Assembly (NCBI RefSeq): GCF_014050145.1
Contig: NZ_JACFYF010000001.1
Coordinates: 744,001 to 808,000 of the forward strand
From: Vibrio marinisediminis
Lineage (GTDB): Bacteria > Pseudomonadota > Gammaproteobacteria > Enterobacterales > Vibrionaceae
DNA length: 64,000 bases
Reading direction: 5' to 3'
Part shown: positions 53,535 through 62,781 of the stretch, piece after piece
Numbering within the stretch: the first letter of the stretch is position 1
Layout of the letters: every line of letters starts with the position of its first letter
Notes under the pieces: model-generated
Told to the model about the DNA's origin: nothing
The model's input: the letters and a program-made list of their open reading frames with translations, nothing else
The model's database searches: none
Position numbers and translations under genes: made by a program

Positions 53535-54410
53535 ATGGAAAGTAAAACAGTTGCTTTTATTGGCTTAGGGGTAATGGGATACCCAATGGCAGGCTACTTG
53601 CGTAAAGCAGGCTATACAACACGAGTCTATAACCGTACTTATTCAAAAGCAGAGCAGTGGCAAGCAGAATTTCAGGGTATCGCGTGCCAAACACCAAAGC
53701 AGGCAGCAGAAGGTAGCGATATTGTTTTCGTCTGTGTGGGTAATGACAATGATGTACGCAGTGTTGTGTACGGTGAAGACGGAGTGTTAGCAGGTTTAAA
53801 AGCGGGCGCGATTCTTGTTGATCATACGACGACTTCTGCCAACCTCGCGGTTGAACTTGCTGAAGCGGCGAAGAAACAAAACCATGAATTTATTGATGCT
53901 CCGGTTTCGGGTGGGCAAGCAGGCGCAGAAAATGGCGTGTTAACCATTATGTGTGGTGGTGAACAAGCAACATTTGATCTCGTTGCACCTGTTATGGATG
54001 TGTACGCCAAACAAATCACTTTATTAGGCAAAAATGGGCAAGGTCAGCGTTGTAAAATGGTGAATCAAATTTGCATTGCAGGGGTTTTGCAAGGTTTGAG
54101 CGAAGCTATTCTACTGGCGCAGAAATCAGGTTTAGATATTGAACAAGTGGTTGAAACCCTTAAGCACGGCGCTGCGGGTTCATGGCAAATGGAAAACCGC
54201 GCTGTGACGATGGCGCAAGACAAATTTGATTTCGGTTTTGCCATTGATTGGATGCGAAAAGATCTTGGTTTTTGCCTGGAAGAAGCAGAGCGTGTTGGTT
54301 TAGATCTGCCGTTGACGAAAAATGTCGATCAACAATATGAGCAACTGCAGCAGCAGGGTTTGGGGCGAATGGATACCTCTGTGCTAATCAAAGCGTGTGC
54401 GAATAAGTAA
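53535..54410 (+). CDS. 3-hydroxyisobutyrate dehydrogenase-family oxidoreductase
   Basis: A 291-residue NAD(P)-dependent beta-hydroxyacid dehydrogenase. Rossmann motif FIGLGVMGYPMAGYLRKAGY, substrate motif DAPVSGGQAGAENG, catalytic Lys in GQRCKMVNQ, and C-terminal DLGFCLEEAE. Possible substrates include 3-hydroxyisobutyrate, tartronate semialdehyde or succinic semialdehyde; sequence alone does not decide. Monocistronic. Confidence 0.9.
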   Translation: MESKTVAFIGLGVMGYPMAGYLRKAGYTTRVYNRTYSKAEQWQAEFQGIACQTPKQAAEGSDIVFVCVGNDNDVRSVVYGEDGVLAGLKAGAILVDHTTTSANLAVELAEAAKKQNHEFIDAPVSGGQAGAENGVLTIMCGGEQATFDLVAPVMDVYAKQITLLGKNGQGQRCKMVNQICIAGVLQGLSEAILLAQKSGLDIEQVVETLKHGAAGSWQMENRAVTMAQDKFDFGFAIDWMRKDLGFCLEEAERVGLDLPLTKNVDQQYEQLQQQGLGRMDTSVLIKACANK

Positions 54411-54459
54411 GCCCAGTGACTGGGTAACACTACAGGTGATTCAATCACCGTCAGCGCGA

Positions 54460-54501
54460 AAGGTTTACTCCGGAATGTGAATGTTCAACGGAGTAAACCT
54501 T
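54460..54501. repeat. 13-bp perfect inverted repeat
   Basis: AAGGTTTACTCCG (54460-54472) and CGGAGTAAACCTT (54489-54501) with a 16-bp loop. No T run follows on either strand, so it is a poor rho-independent terminator by itself. A smaller stem GGTGAT/ATCACC lies just left (54435-54449). Confidence 0.6.
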
Positions 54502-54517
54502 GGGCAACATCAATGGG

Positions 54518-54670
54518 TCATTTCTTTTTTATCGAACTGGGGCAAGAACTGCAGCCAGAGCCGCAACCATTCTTCTTACGAAATAGCTTGTGATAAATAT
54601 AATACGCAGTACCAGCAACAATGAGCGTGGTCAGGGTGATGTCCCAAAAACTAAATGCTTGTTCGTACAT
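54518..54670 (-). CDS. FeoB-associated cysteine-rich membrane protein
   Basis: A 50-residue protein translated from the minus strand. One transmembrane helix (about 10-26) followed by basic residues and the cysteine cluster NGCGSGCSSCPSS. This is the pattern of the small FeoB-associated Cys-rich family that may play the role of FeoC. It begins 4 bp after the feoB stop and is surely cotranscribed. Confidence 0.85.
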   Translation of the reverse strand: MYEQAFSFWDITLTTLIVAGTAYYIYHKLFRKKNGCGSGCSSCPSSIKKK

Positions 54671-54674
54671 GTCG

Positions 54675-57179
54675 TTACCTTATATTTTTGATTGGGATTT
54701 CATCAGGTAGCATTTTCCGCTTTAACCAATCTTTGCAGCCAAGCAGCACCAGCAGTATCAGCGCGCTAAAGTACGCCAATGACATCAACTCTATACCGGC
54801 TAAGTTAAAGCGGCTACCAATGGAATAAATCATTGTTGCCACTGTAAAACCGATCAAAGTTGGTAGAAATATCGACAGCAGCATCCATTTGTATTCGCCC
54901 GTCTGTACCTTAATGATCATCACAGTCGCAAGGCATGGCGGGTAAAGAATAAAGAATAGGATCAATGCGACCGCCGCGATTTCACCGTGTGCGGCGAATT
55001 CAGTTGAGTCACTCATGCGTTGTTCAAGCTTTTGATTGCTCTCTTCATCTTGTTGGAACAGTACCCCCAGTGTCGCCACGCTACTTTCACGAGCGGCAAA
55101 CGAAGAGAACAGTGCAACGTTGATCTTCCAATCGAATCCAGCGTATTGAGTGACGGGCTCTAATGAACGCCCAAAGCTACCCAATAAAGAGGCTTCTAGG
55201 CGTACTTCTTTCATTTCTCGACGTATTTTCTTTCGTGCAGAAGAGAGCTTGCGCAGTGCACGACTGACGGTTTTGGCGTCTTTATCACCTTTAGGTGGGG
55301 CTATCACCGTATAAAATTCGCTGTTACGGGTTTTAAACTTCTCTCCAACTTTCTTCGATGCCGCTGCGCCTTTCGCATTGAGTTTCGCGCGTTTGAAGTC
55401 AGTATAAAAATTGACTAAAGCGGGCAGGGATCTGTCGTCAAAGGCATTGGCATAGCGGGTTTTGCTAATCGCCTTTTCAAATTTAACTACCGCGTGTTCT
55501 GCACTTTTTTGGAACTCTTGTTGCTGTGCTTCAGGCACACCTGGGAATTGAAGTAGGGCGAAAATCACTGTGGAAACGGCAATAACAATGGTGCCCACTT
55601 TGCGAATGTATACCCATGTTCGTTCCAATGAACGGGTGACGACACTGCGGACAGTTGGAATGTTGTAACGCGGGAGTTCCATAACGAATGGCGCTGTTTC
55701 TGTTTTTCGCAACACGGTTTTGGTGAGCAACTTGGCCACTAACAGCGCAGATATAATGCTAATTGTCGAGATATAGAAGGTCATTAAAGACTTGTCTTCG
55801 ACAAAGAAAATACTGAGTAGCAAGGTGTAGAGTGGAATTTTTGCCAAGCAGTTCATATAGGGGATAGTTAGTATCGTGGCTAGCCTTGCTCGGTTGTCTG
55901 GTATCCCTTTTGTCGCCATTACTCCCGGTACAGCGCAGCCTCCGGCGAAAACCCCCGCGAGGATCATCGGCAGCGTACTTTGCCCATGAAGACCGAATTT
56001 GTGCAGCACTTTATCTGAGATAAACGCAATACGCGCCATATAACCGGAGTCTTCTAAAATGGCGATCAAAGCAAACAAAATTAGGAAGATGGGAATGTAG
56101 TTCAGCAATGTGTTGGCGGAGTCTACGATCCAAAGCCCTAAAGAGCGAACGTAAGGATCATACAAAAAGCCTGCATCGGGTAATAAATTGGCGATGATTT
56201 CACGTAACGAAGCCAAATACGGCCACCAATAGTTGGTTAATTCATACCCATAGACGATGGAGCTTTGATAGATGAAAAAGACAGTAGCAATTAAAAAGAG
56301 TGGGGCGCCAAATCGGTTTAGTACCACACGGTCGAGCTTATCTGTGAAGGAGACCTTACTAGTATCTTGATGCGTAAACACAACACATTGGGCTAATAGC
56401 TCGGAGACTGCTATCTGACGTTGCGCGACGATGTAATCGTTGACTTCGATGTTGAGCGTTTGCTTTACACAATTTTGCTGCGCGGCAATAAATTCTCGGA
56501 TCTCTTCCACAGACTGAGCTGGCAGCGATGATGCCATCCACTCTAATGTTTGCTGATCATTTTCCAATAATCGCAAGGCTAACCAGCGTAAAGCGGGTGC
56601 GTTCTCGATGTGTCGCTTCTCTAACTGCTCTTCAAGCTGCGAAATGGTCTCTTCTAGCATCGGGTAGGCAATGTTAAAGCGGCTGGGCGCCGCGCTATCA
56701 ATAGCAAGAGCTATCTTCTCAACCCCTTTACCTAAGCGACCAACACATTCTACGGCTGGCACATTCAGTTTCTCGGCAAGTTTGGCAGTATCTATCTGGA
56801 TGCCTTCTTTTTTTGCCACATCCATCATGTTCAGTACCACAGCGACTGGAAGCTCTAGTTCCAACAATTGCAGAGTGAGGTGTAAGGAACGAGCAATGTT
56901 TGCTGCGTCCATAACGTTAATCACAACGTCGGCATTCTCTTCCCTCAATGCTTTTCGCGCAACGCGCTCCTCCAGGGAATAGCTTGTTAGGCTATAAGTT
57001 CCGGGAAGATCAACCAGCTGATAAGCGCCATTTTGATTGGAAAAGTAGCCGGTTTTTTTGTCAACCGTGACACCGGGATAGTTGGCAACATGCTGCCTAG
57101 CACCAGTAAGCATGTTGAATATGGTTGATTTTCCAGCGTTCTGCTGTCCGGCGAGCAGGATTTTCTTACGTTGCATCAT
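54675..57179 (-). CDS. feoB: Ferrous iron transporter FeoB with a long internal insertion
   Basis: An 834-residue GTP-dependent Fe(II) permease. G domain with G1 GQQNAGKST (about 11-19), G3 DLPGTYSL, G4 NMMDVAKK, then the Gate-containing membrane core (GVFAGGCAVPGVMATKG). It is about 70 residues longer than usual. The extra segment, about residues 555-650, is Lys/Arg-rich (KSAEHAVVKFEKAISKTRYA to GEKFKTRNSEFY) and lies between membrane blocks. Coupled to feoA upstream and the Cys-rich protein downstream. Start at 57179 or the next Met. Confidence 0.93.
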   Translation of the reverse strand: MMQRKKILLAGQQNAGKSTIFNMLTGARQHVANYPGVTVDKKTGYFSNQNGAYQLVDLPGTYSLTSYSLEERVARKALREENADVVINVMDAANIARSLHLTLQLLELELPVAVVLNMMDVAKKEGIQIDTAKLAEKLNVPAVECVGRLGKGVEKIALAIDSAAPSRFNIAYPMLEETISQLEEQLEKRHIENAPALRWLALRLLENDQQTLEWMASSLPAQSVEEIREFIAAQQNCVKQTLNIEVNDYIVAQRQIAVSELLAQCVVFTHQDTSKVSFTDKLDRVVLNRFGAPLFLIATVFFIYQSSIVYGYELTNYWWPYLASLREIIANLLPDAGFLYDPYVRSLGLWIVDSANTLLNYIPIFLILFALIAILEDSGYMARIAFISDKVLHKFGLHGQSTLPMILAGVFAGGCAVPGVMATKGIPDNRARLATILTIPYMNCLAKIPLYTLLLSIFFVEDKSLMTFYISTISIISALLVAKLLTKTVLRKTETAPFVMELPRYNIPTVRSVVTRSLERTWVYIRKVGTIVIAVSTVIFALLQFPGVPEAQQQEFQKSAEHAVVKFEKAISKTRYANAFDDRSLPALVNFYTDFKRAKLNAKGAAASKKVGEKFKTRNSEFYTVIAPPKGDKDAKTVSRALRKLSSARKKIRREMKEVRLEASLLGSFGRSLEPVTQYAGFDWKINVALFSSFAARESSVATLGVLFQQDEESNQKLEQRMSDSTEFAAHGEIAAVALILFFILYPPCLATVMIIKVQTGEYKWMLLSIFLPTLIGFTVATMIYSIGSRFNLAGIELMSLAYFSALILLVLLGCKDWLKRKMLPDEIPIKNIR

Positions 57180-57230
57180 TGCGTTCCTGAGTAGCTCATT
57201 GCTTCTGGCTATGTTTGTTTTGTTGCTTTG

Positions 57231-57464
57231 TTATTTGTTGACGTCAATCGTGACGGTTTCAGCTTCTGTTTTGCGAATCACCACATTTGTTAAGCCAACT
57301 TTTATCTCTATTGGGTCGCCCATTGGAGCATAACGAATCAGTTCGACTTCCATTTCAGGCATCAAGCCTAAATCTAATAAGCGCTGTCTAATCGCTCCCT
57401 GTGCATGGTGGGAGACAATTATCCCTTTGGTTCCAGGGAGTATTTTGCTGAGGGAGGTTCTCAT
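57231..57464 (-). CDS. feoA: FeoA SH3-like ferrous iron uptake protein
   Basis: About 77 residues from the ATG at 57464 (a TTG two codons earlier is possible). FeoA fold: ILPGTKGIIVSHHAQGAIRQRLLDLGLMPEMEVELIRYAPMGDPIEIKV. It binds or regulates FeoB. First gene of feoA-feoB-cys-rich, with a Fur box upstream at about 57535. Confidence 0.93.
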   Translation of the reverse strand: MRTSLSKILPGTKGIIVSHHAQGAIRQRLLDLGLMPEMEVELIRYAPMGDPIEIKVGLTNVVIRKTEAETVTIDVNK

Positions 57465-57534
57465 ATTCAAAGACCAGACGAATAAATATTGGTCAACATG
57501 CTACTACCCACAAAGCGGTAGAAGAAGTGATAAT

Positions 57535-57553
57535 AGAAATGATTATCATTAAG
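57535..57553. promoter_or_regulatory. Fur box between feoA and the divergent secreted-protein genes
   Basis: Core AATGATTATCATT (57538-57550), matching the Fur consensus GATAATGATTATCATTATC closely. A further Fur-like TGATAATAACTATCA lies about 40 bp to the right. Iron-Fur repression of both directions is likely. Confidence 0.8.
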
Positions 57554-57696
57554 ATGATTTAGATCAATATAAATGCAGATGATAATAACTATCACTTTCA
57601 ATCAACTAACTGATTGATTAGGCTGCTTTTTAAACGCGTCTGCCCGTCTTTGGATAGATGTACTTGAGAATTAGCAAAATTGGACAGGAAACCACA

Positions 57697-58008
57697 ATGA
57701 AAAAAATGACATTGAGTTTGGTGCTAGGTGCACTGTTACCGGGTATGGCGATGGCACATACCCCTTTATGTTCATGTTATGACTTTGGGGACAACACCAT
57801 TTTGTGTGAAGGCGGATTCTCTGACGGATCTTCGGCCGCTGGCGTGGAAATGCTAGTGCTGGATGCGAACGGAAAAGAGCTGATCAAAAGCGAAATGAAT
57901 GAAGATGGTGAGTTCGAATTCCAAAAGCCATCCGTTGATTACAAAGTTCTATTTAAAGCAGGTCCTGGCCATTCAATCGAGATTGAAGGCAAGGATATCG
58001 TTGAATAA
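57697..58008 (+). CDS. Small secreted protein, partner of a DUF4198 protein
   Basis: About 103 residues from the ATG at 57697 (AGGA upstream). Signal peptide MKKMTLSLVLGALLPGMAMA, then HTPLCSCYDFGDNTILCEGGFSDG with three cysteines, and a carboxypeptidase-regulatory-like beta-sandwich (VEMLVLDANGKELIKSEMN). It precedes the DUF4198 gene by 24 bp and shares the Fur-box region with feoA. Probably periplasmic; function unknown, a link to iron is positional. Confidence 0.78.
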   Translation: MKKMTLSLVLGALLPGMAMAHTPLCSCYDFGDNTILCEGGFSDGSSAAGVEMLVLDANGKELIKSEMNEDGEFEFQKPSVDYKVLFKAGPGHSIEIEGKDIVE

Positions 58009-58032
58009 TTAAATCTTTTTAGGGAAATAGAA

Positions 58033-58818
58033 ATGAAGAAAATAGCATTAGTCGCCGGTGCAGTCGCACTTACTCTTTCAGCCGCTTCTCAGGCTCACTT
58101 TCAACTGATGTATACACCCACATCACAGTTAGAGAAACCGACGACTTTAGACATGAAGCTGGTGTTTGGTCACCCAATGGAGAATGGTCATGTCATGGAT
58201 ATGGGGCAACCTGAACAGTTCTTTGTGATGTTTAAAGATAAGAAGAGTGATCTTCTTAAAGACCTGAAAAAGATTACTTGGAGTGGTCACGACAACAAAG
58301 CCGCTGCTTATCAAATTGAGTACAAAGCACGTCGTAATGGTGATTACATCTTTGGTCTTGTACCGGCACCTTATTATGAAGGTGGTGAAGACATTTATAT
58401 TCAGCAGATCACCAAGCGCTATATCAACAAAGGTGGCTTACCAACAGGTTGGGATGCGCCAGTTGGTTTAAAAACAGAGATCGTGCCTAAGAACAAGCCG
58501 TATCAGATCTTTGCTGGCAGCACGTTTACTGGTCAACTGTTATCGGAAGGTAAACCAAAAGCGGGTGTTGAGTGTGAAATAGAATTTATCAATACGGACA
58601 TTGATACTAAAGCGAATGCCTTCGGCCAGGATAAACATCGTGCAACACCAGCGTCTGCTATTGTTGCAGTGACAGATGAGCAAGGTATGTTCACTTTTGG
58701 TATTCCTACTGCGGGTAAATGGGGCTTAGCTTGTCTAGGTTCTGGCCCTGATACTGAATTTAAGGGTAAAGAGCTATCTCAGGACGCGGTCCTATGGATA
58801 GAGGCTCAAAACCTGTAA
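58033..58818 (+). CDS. DUF4198 periplasmic protein
   Basis: A 261-residue exported protein. Signal peptide MKKIALVAGAVALTLSAASQA. The mature part matches the DUF4198 family: AHFQLMYTPTSQLEKPTTLD, FGHPMENGHVMDM, then YIFGLVPAPYYEGGEDIYIQQI and a C-terminal FGIPTAGKWGLACLG. Members are often periplasmic parts of metal uptake or processing systems. The His/Met-rich motif GHPMENGHVMDM could bind metal. Cotranscribed with the preceding small secreted gene; divergent from feo across a Fur box. Confidence 0.82.
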   Translation: MKKIALVAGAVALTLSAASQAHFQLMYTPTSQLEKPTTLDMKLVFGHPMENGHVMDMGQPEQFFVMFKDKKSDLLKDLKKITWSGHDNKAAAYQIEYKARRNGDYIFGLVPAPYYEGGEDIYIQQITKRYINKGGLPTGWDAPVGLKTEIVPKNKPYQIFAGSTFTGQLLSEGKPKAGVECEIEFINTDIDTKANAFGQDKHRATPASAIVAVTDEQGMFTFGIPTAGKWGLACLGSGPDTEFKGKELSQDAVLWIEAQNL

Positions 58819-58831
58819 CGACTCACGCCAA

Positions 58832-58866
58832 TAAAAAAATCCGATATCAATGATATCGGATTTATC
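58832..58866. terminator. Terminator after the DUF4198 gene
   Basis: AAATCCGATATC, loop AAT, GATATCGGATTT, with an A run before and a weak T tail after; can act on both strands. Confidence 0.75.
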
Positions 58867-58939
58867 TATGAGCTCATAAGTGAGTTCACTGCATTCCAGT
58901 TGCTACCGCAACTCAAACGTAGTTGAACATTAGGCGGTC

Positions 58940-59188
58940 TTACTTAGTGTAAGATTGCGCAATGTTGTCGATACGTTCGTTAGCGCGTGCTGCTTCTTCT
59001 TGTGCTGCCATCGCTGCGCTACCAGATTTTTGTACATCAGAATTTAGAGCTTGTACGTCTTGGCTAAGCTGACTTACTTGGTTGCTTAGTTCGTCAAGTT
59101 TTGCAGTTGTTGCTTCGTCTGGACCTGATGCACAACCAGCTAGTAGAAGAACTGAAGTCGCTGCAGCTGCGATAAACATTTTGTTCAT
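58940..59188 (-). CDS. lpp: Lpp-like (Braun-type) murein lipoprotein
   Basis: An 82-residue outer-membrane lipoprotein. Signal MNKMFIAAAATSVLLLAGC with lipobox LAGC, then a heptad-repeat coiled coil (LDELSNQVSQLSQDVQALNS) and the ending IDNIAQSYTK with a C-terminal lysine. In Lpp the terminal lysine is linked to peptidoglycan by L,D-transpeptidases such as the one at 43386-44312. I start at 59188 because of AAGGAG 7 bp upstream. Confidence 0.9.
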   Translation of the reverse strand: MNKMFIAAAATSVLLLAGCASGPDEATTAKLDELSNQVSQLSQDVQALNSDVQKSGSAAMAAQEEAARANERIDNIAQSYTK

Positions 59189-59509
59189 GGATGAACTCCT
59201 TGCATTTGTAAGTATCATTAATGTCCTATACCTATAAATGTATAGCAACAAACATAGTGTAGCTCTAATTATCTAATTTAACAGTCTAAAAAAGTCAAAA
59301 TAATCCAAGAATTTAGCCTCTATTCGTACGACTGATACAAAAACGTACTAAAATTACAAGTTACTGTTCACGATTTCGTCAAGTGACTGTGCGAATATTT
59401 TCTGTGATCTCTATCCCTATAGTCAGCTTCGATGTATCATTACCTGTTATTTTTTAATTGATGGCAACGAAAGCATGTTTGCCAAATAATACCTGCCCTG
59501 GAGAAGACT
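59189..59509. other. 321-bp divergent intergenic region
   Basis: Contains the lpp promoter on the minus strand and the helicase leader on the plus strand, both AT-rich. CTATAC/GTATAG can form a small stem near 59225-59245 inside the likely lpp leader. No gene seen. Confidence 0.45.
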
Positions 59510-60844
59510 TTGCAGTTTAAAGATTTAGGCCTAGATAATCGCTTATTAAAGACCTTGAACCACTATGCCTTTAAGAAGCCGACCGACATTCAAAGACAAG
59601 CGATCCCTGTTGCGATCGCGGGTAAAGATTTGTTGGCGTCATCAAAAACAGGTTCGGGTAAGACCTTAGCGTTTGTGTTACCGATGTTGCATAAATCACT
59701 TAAGAGCAAAGCTTTCTCGGCAAAAGACCCTCGTGGTTTGATTTTGGCACCAACGCGTGAGTTGGCGAAACAGGTATATGGTGAGCTACGCGCAATGCTA
59801 GGTGGCTTGAGCTACGACGCGACATTGGTCGTGGGTGGTGAGAACTTCAACGACCAACAAAAAGCGTTACGCCGTTACCCTAAATTTATCGTGGCAACGC
59901 CAGGACGTTTAGCGGATCACCTTGAGCATAAATCTCTTTTCCTTGATGGCTTAGAAACGCTGATCTTGGATGAAGCTGACCGTATGTTGGATCTGGGCTT
60001 TGCACCAGAACTTCGCCGCATTCATAAAGCAGCGAAACACCGTCGTCGTCAAACCTTGATGTTCTCAGCCACGCTTGATCACGCAGAAATGAATGAGATT
60101 GCGGCAGAGATGCAAGACTCACCAAAGCGCATTGCGATTGGTGTGGGCAACCAGGAACACCAAGACATCACGCAAAAATTCTACCTTTGTGATCACCTTG
60201 ATCACAAAGAAGCGATTTTAGACCGCGTATTAGAAGAAGCGAACTATCGTCAGTTGATCATCTTCACTGCCACGCGTGCCGATACCGAGCGTCTAACGGT
60301 GAAGTTGAACGAGCAAAAGCTAAAAGCTGTCGCACTAAGTGGTGGCTTAACTCAAACGCAACGTAACACCATTATGAGCCAGTTTGAGCGTGCAGTATTT
60401 AAGATCCTTGTGACGACAGATATTGCCTCTCGTGGTTTGGACATTGCCAACGTAACGCACGTGGTTAACTTTGATATGCCAAAGCATACCGAAGAATACG
60501 TACACCGCGTCGGTCGTACTGGTCGCGCGGGTAACAAAGGTGACGCTGTGTCTCTTGTTGGTCCAAAAGACTGGGATAGCTTTAAACGCGTTGAAGCTTT
60601 CTTGCAACAAGACTTAGCTTTCTCAACCTTGGAAGGTTTGAAAGGTAAGTTTAAGGGTATTAAGCCACCGAAACCGGCTGCGCCAAAAGGTAAGACGGAT
60701 TACCGTAAGAAAGGCAATAACCAAGCGAAGAAAACGGCGAAGAAACCTGTTAAGCGTGATAAGAGCTTCTACCAACACGTTGCTGTGGGTGACACTGTCT
60801 TTATTCCAAAGAAGAAAGTCGCGCCTAAGGTTGATGACGAGTAA
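59510..60844 (+). CDS. DEAD-box ATP-dependent RNA helicase
   Basis: A 444-residue helicase. Q motif KPTDIQRQAIPVAI; motif I SSKTGSGKT; DEAD box LDEADRM; SAT in MFSATLD; motif VI HRVGRTGRAG. A basic C-terminal tail (about 385-430, rich in Lys) probably binds RNA. Most like the RhlE/SrmB branch that helps ribosome assembly and cold adaptation. The start is TTG with GGAG 6 bp upstream; no ATG suits. Confidence 0.9.
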   Translation: MQFKDLGLDNRLLKTLNHYAFKKPTDIQRQAIPVAIAGKDLLASSKTGSGKTLAFVLPMLHKSLKSKAFSAKDPRGLILAPTRELAKQVYGELRAMLGGLSYDATLVVGGENFNDQQKALRRYPKFIVATPGRLADHLEHKSLFLDGLETLILDEADRMLDLGFAPELRRIHKAAKHRRRQTLMFSATLDHAEMNEIAAEMQDSPKRIAIGVGNQEHQDITQKFYLCDHLDHKEAILDRVLEEANYRQLIIFTATRADTERLTVKLNEQKLKAVALSGGLTQTQRNTIMSQFERAVFKILVTTDIASRGLDIANVTHVVNFDMPKHTEEYVHRVGRTGRAGNKGDAVSLVGPKDWDSFKRVEAFLQQDLAFSTLEGLKGKFKGIKPPKPAAPKGKTDYRKKGNNQAKKTAKKPVKRDKSFYQHVAVGDTVFIPKKKVAPKVDDE

Positions 60845-60864
60845 ATAGATACTTGTAAGTAATG

Positions 60865-60892
60865 AAAGGTCACCGTTGGTGGCCTTTTTTAT
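60865..60892 (+). terminator. Terminator of the helicase gene
   Basis: AAAGGTCACC, loop, GGTGGCCTTTTTT; 24 bp past the stop. Confidence 0.8.
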
Positions 60893-60934
60893 ACCCCGAA
60901 CAACGAGATCATGCGAATCATTGATTTTGCAGAA

Positions 60935-60966
60935 TAAAAAAAAGCACCGCATTGCGGTGCTTTTTG
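60935..60966. terminator. Bidirectional terminator between helicase and BCCT genes
   Basis: AAAGCACCGC, loop ATT, GCGGTGCTTTTT with an A run upstream. Confidence 0.9.
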
Positions 60967-61002
60967 CTTATGACTTATTTCTATTGCCAAACTACTTCAA
61001 AC

Positions 61003-62607
61003 TTACGCTTGGATAGCTGGTTTTTGCGTTGCTGTTTCAGCTTGAGTTTCCTGTTCAGTCTCAAGACCTAGCAGCTTATCTTGCTCAAGTTGGTGAGCCA
61101 TGATTGAGTTGTAGTTCAGTTTTAGGTATTGCAGAGTTTTCACTGCAGCAACAAAGAACACAGGTACAATCAACACGATAATCAGTACTGGGAACGCTTT
61201 TAGAATGTTCAGGTCTGCATTAATCAATAGGAAGATGATTGGCAGTGCAGTCAATAGTAGACACCAGAACAGACGGAACATTGGGTTTACGTTCGCTTCG
61301 TCATCCAGTTGTTTTGTTGCGATGCCCGCTAGAGAGTAAGAAGTACCATCTAGCGTTGTTACTGTGAACAGAATCATCGTCACTAGGTAAATCGCAGTTA
61401 GAACCATTGGGATAGACGTTGAGTTAAAGATCTGTTTTACCAGTTCAGTCGGTTGACCTTCGCCAATCAGTTTAACGCCATCGATAACACCAGTGTTGAT
61501 CAGATCCATAGAGAACGTACCACACACACCAAAGATAACCGCAGAACCCATTGTGCCGCCGATAACTAGGATTAGGATAACGTCACGTAGCTTTTGACCT
61601 TGGATGATCTTAGTGATGAATACGCCCACACCAGGAGAGTAAGAGATCCAGTTCGCTAGGAAGAACACAGTCCAGTATTGAGGGAACAGTGTTGTACCGT
61701 ATGGGTCAGTGTTAGTGCTCATACGGATGTATTCCGAAAGCATCACACCAATACCGTTGGTTAGGTTGTTCATGATCAGTGCTGAAGGACCGATGATGAA
61801 GATAATGCCTACAAACGCCGCACAGATGTAGATTGTTGCGCTTGATAGACGAGCCATACCTTTTTCGATACCGATGTATGAACTCATAGAGAAGATCACA
61901 GACAGACCTAGGATAACGCCAATACCCAACATCAAGTTATCTGGAATGCCAGTTAAGCTTGCTAGGTTTGATGAGATCATTGGAATACCAAGACCCAGAG
62001 TTAGTGCTGTTGCTGCTAGCGTCGTGATGATGAACAGTAGGTCGATGAACTTCTGCGCCCAACCTGGTAGGCGGTCATTAAATAGTGCATTGATAACACC
62101 ACTTAGGCTCATGCGACGGCTGCCTTTTAGGTAGAATACAACCGCAAATGGGATTGCAACGATTAGGTAGATAAACCAGCCAGCCGCGCCCCAGTGGAAC
62201 ATGTTGTACGCTGAAGCGTATTCCATTGCCATTGCTTTGTCAGTGATACCAAATTGTGGGTCCATGAAGTAGTAAACTGCTTCAATAAAGCCCCAGTACA
62301 TGGTACTTGCACCCATACCAGCAGACAGTGCCATTGCAAAAAGCTGGAATTTAGTGAATTTTGGTTTGCTATCACCCATACGGATATCACCGTATTTAGA
62401 GAAAGCGAGGAACAGTAGTGCGCCGGTGGCAAAGATGGTGTACCAAAGGAAACCAGAACCGAAGTTAATTACGGTAAAGTCTAGCATGCTACCCATAGAG
62501 CTTTTTACTGCGTCTGGGTAAACTACTGCAAGAATACCTAGTAGCAGTACAAATCCAAAACTGCCGAAGGTAAGTTTCCAGTCGATTTCTGAAGTATTCA
62601 ATTTCAT
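61003..62607 (-). CDS. BCCT-family betaine/carnitine/choline-type transporter
   Basis: About 534 residues from the ATG at 62607. A 12-helix sodium- or proton-coupled importer of the BCCT family. The betaine-binding aromatic region is partly visible in WFIYLIVAIPFAVVFYLKGSRRMSLSG and YWTVFFLANWISYSPGVGVF. It is last in a minus-strand set with an enolase-superfamily enzyme and a third truncated gene, suggesting uptake of a quaternary-amine or similar compound for catabolism rather than osmoprotection. That is inference. Confidence 0.9.
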   Translation of the reverse strand: MKLNTSEIDWKLTFGSFGFVLLLGILAVVYPDAVKSSMGSMLDFTVINFGSGFLWYTIFATGALLFLAFSKYGDIRMGDSKPKFTKFQLFAMALSAGMGASTMYWGFIEAVYYFMDPQFGITDKAMAMEYASAYNMFHWGAAGWFIYLIVAIPFAVVFYLKGSRRMSLSGVINALFNDRLPGWAQKFIDLLFIITTLAATALTLGLGIPMISSNLASLTGIPDNLMLGIGVILGLSVIFSMSSYIGIEKGMARLSSATIYICAAFVGIIFIIGPSALIMNNLTNGIGVMLSEYIRMSTNTDPYGTTLFPQYWTVFFLANWISYSPGVGVFITKIIQGQKLRDVILILVIGGTMGSAVIFGVCGTFSMDLINTGVIDGVKLIGEGQPTELVKQIFNSTSIPMVLTAIYLVTMILFTVTTLDGTSYSLAGIATKQLDDEANVNPMFRLFWCLLLTALPIIFLLINADLNILKAFPVLIIVLIVPVFFVAAVKTLQYLKLNYNSIMAHQLEQDKLLGLETEQETQAETATQKPAIQA

Positions 62608-62781
62608 TGTGTGACTTTCCAATATTGTCTAATTTTACGAATACTCGGACGGACAACTGACATCGTTTTGTCTTCCCTCCCGTTCTTTATTAAGCAGAAC
62701 GTGAAGGGAAGCGCAATGTAGGAAGAGGTGTCAGCCTTTGCTGTCTCTGTATTTAATTATTGTTGTTCTTGCGACATACGA

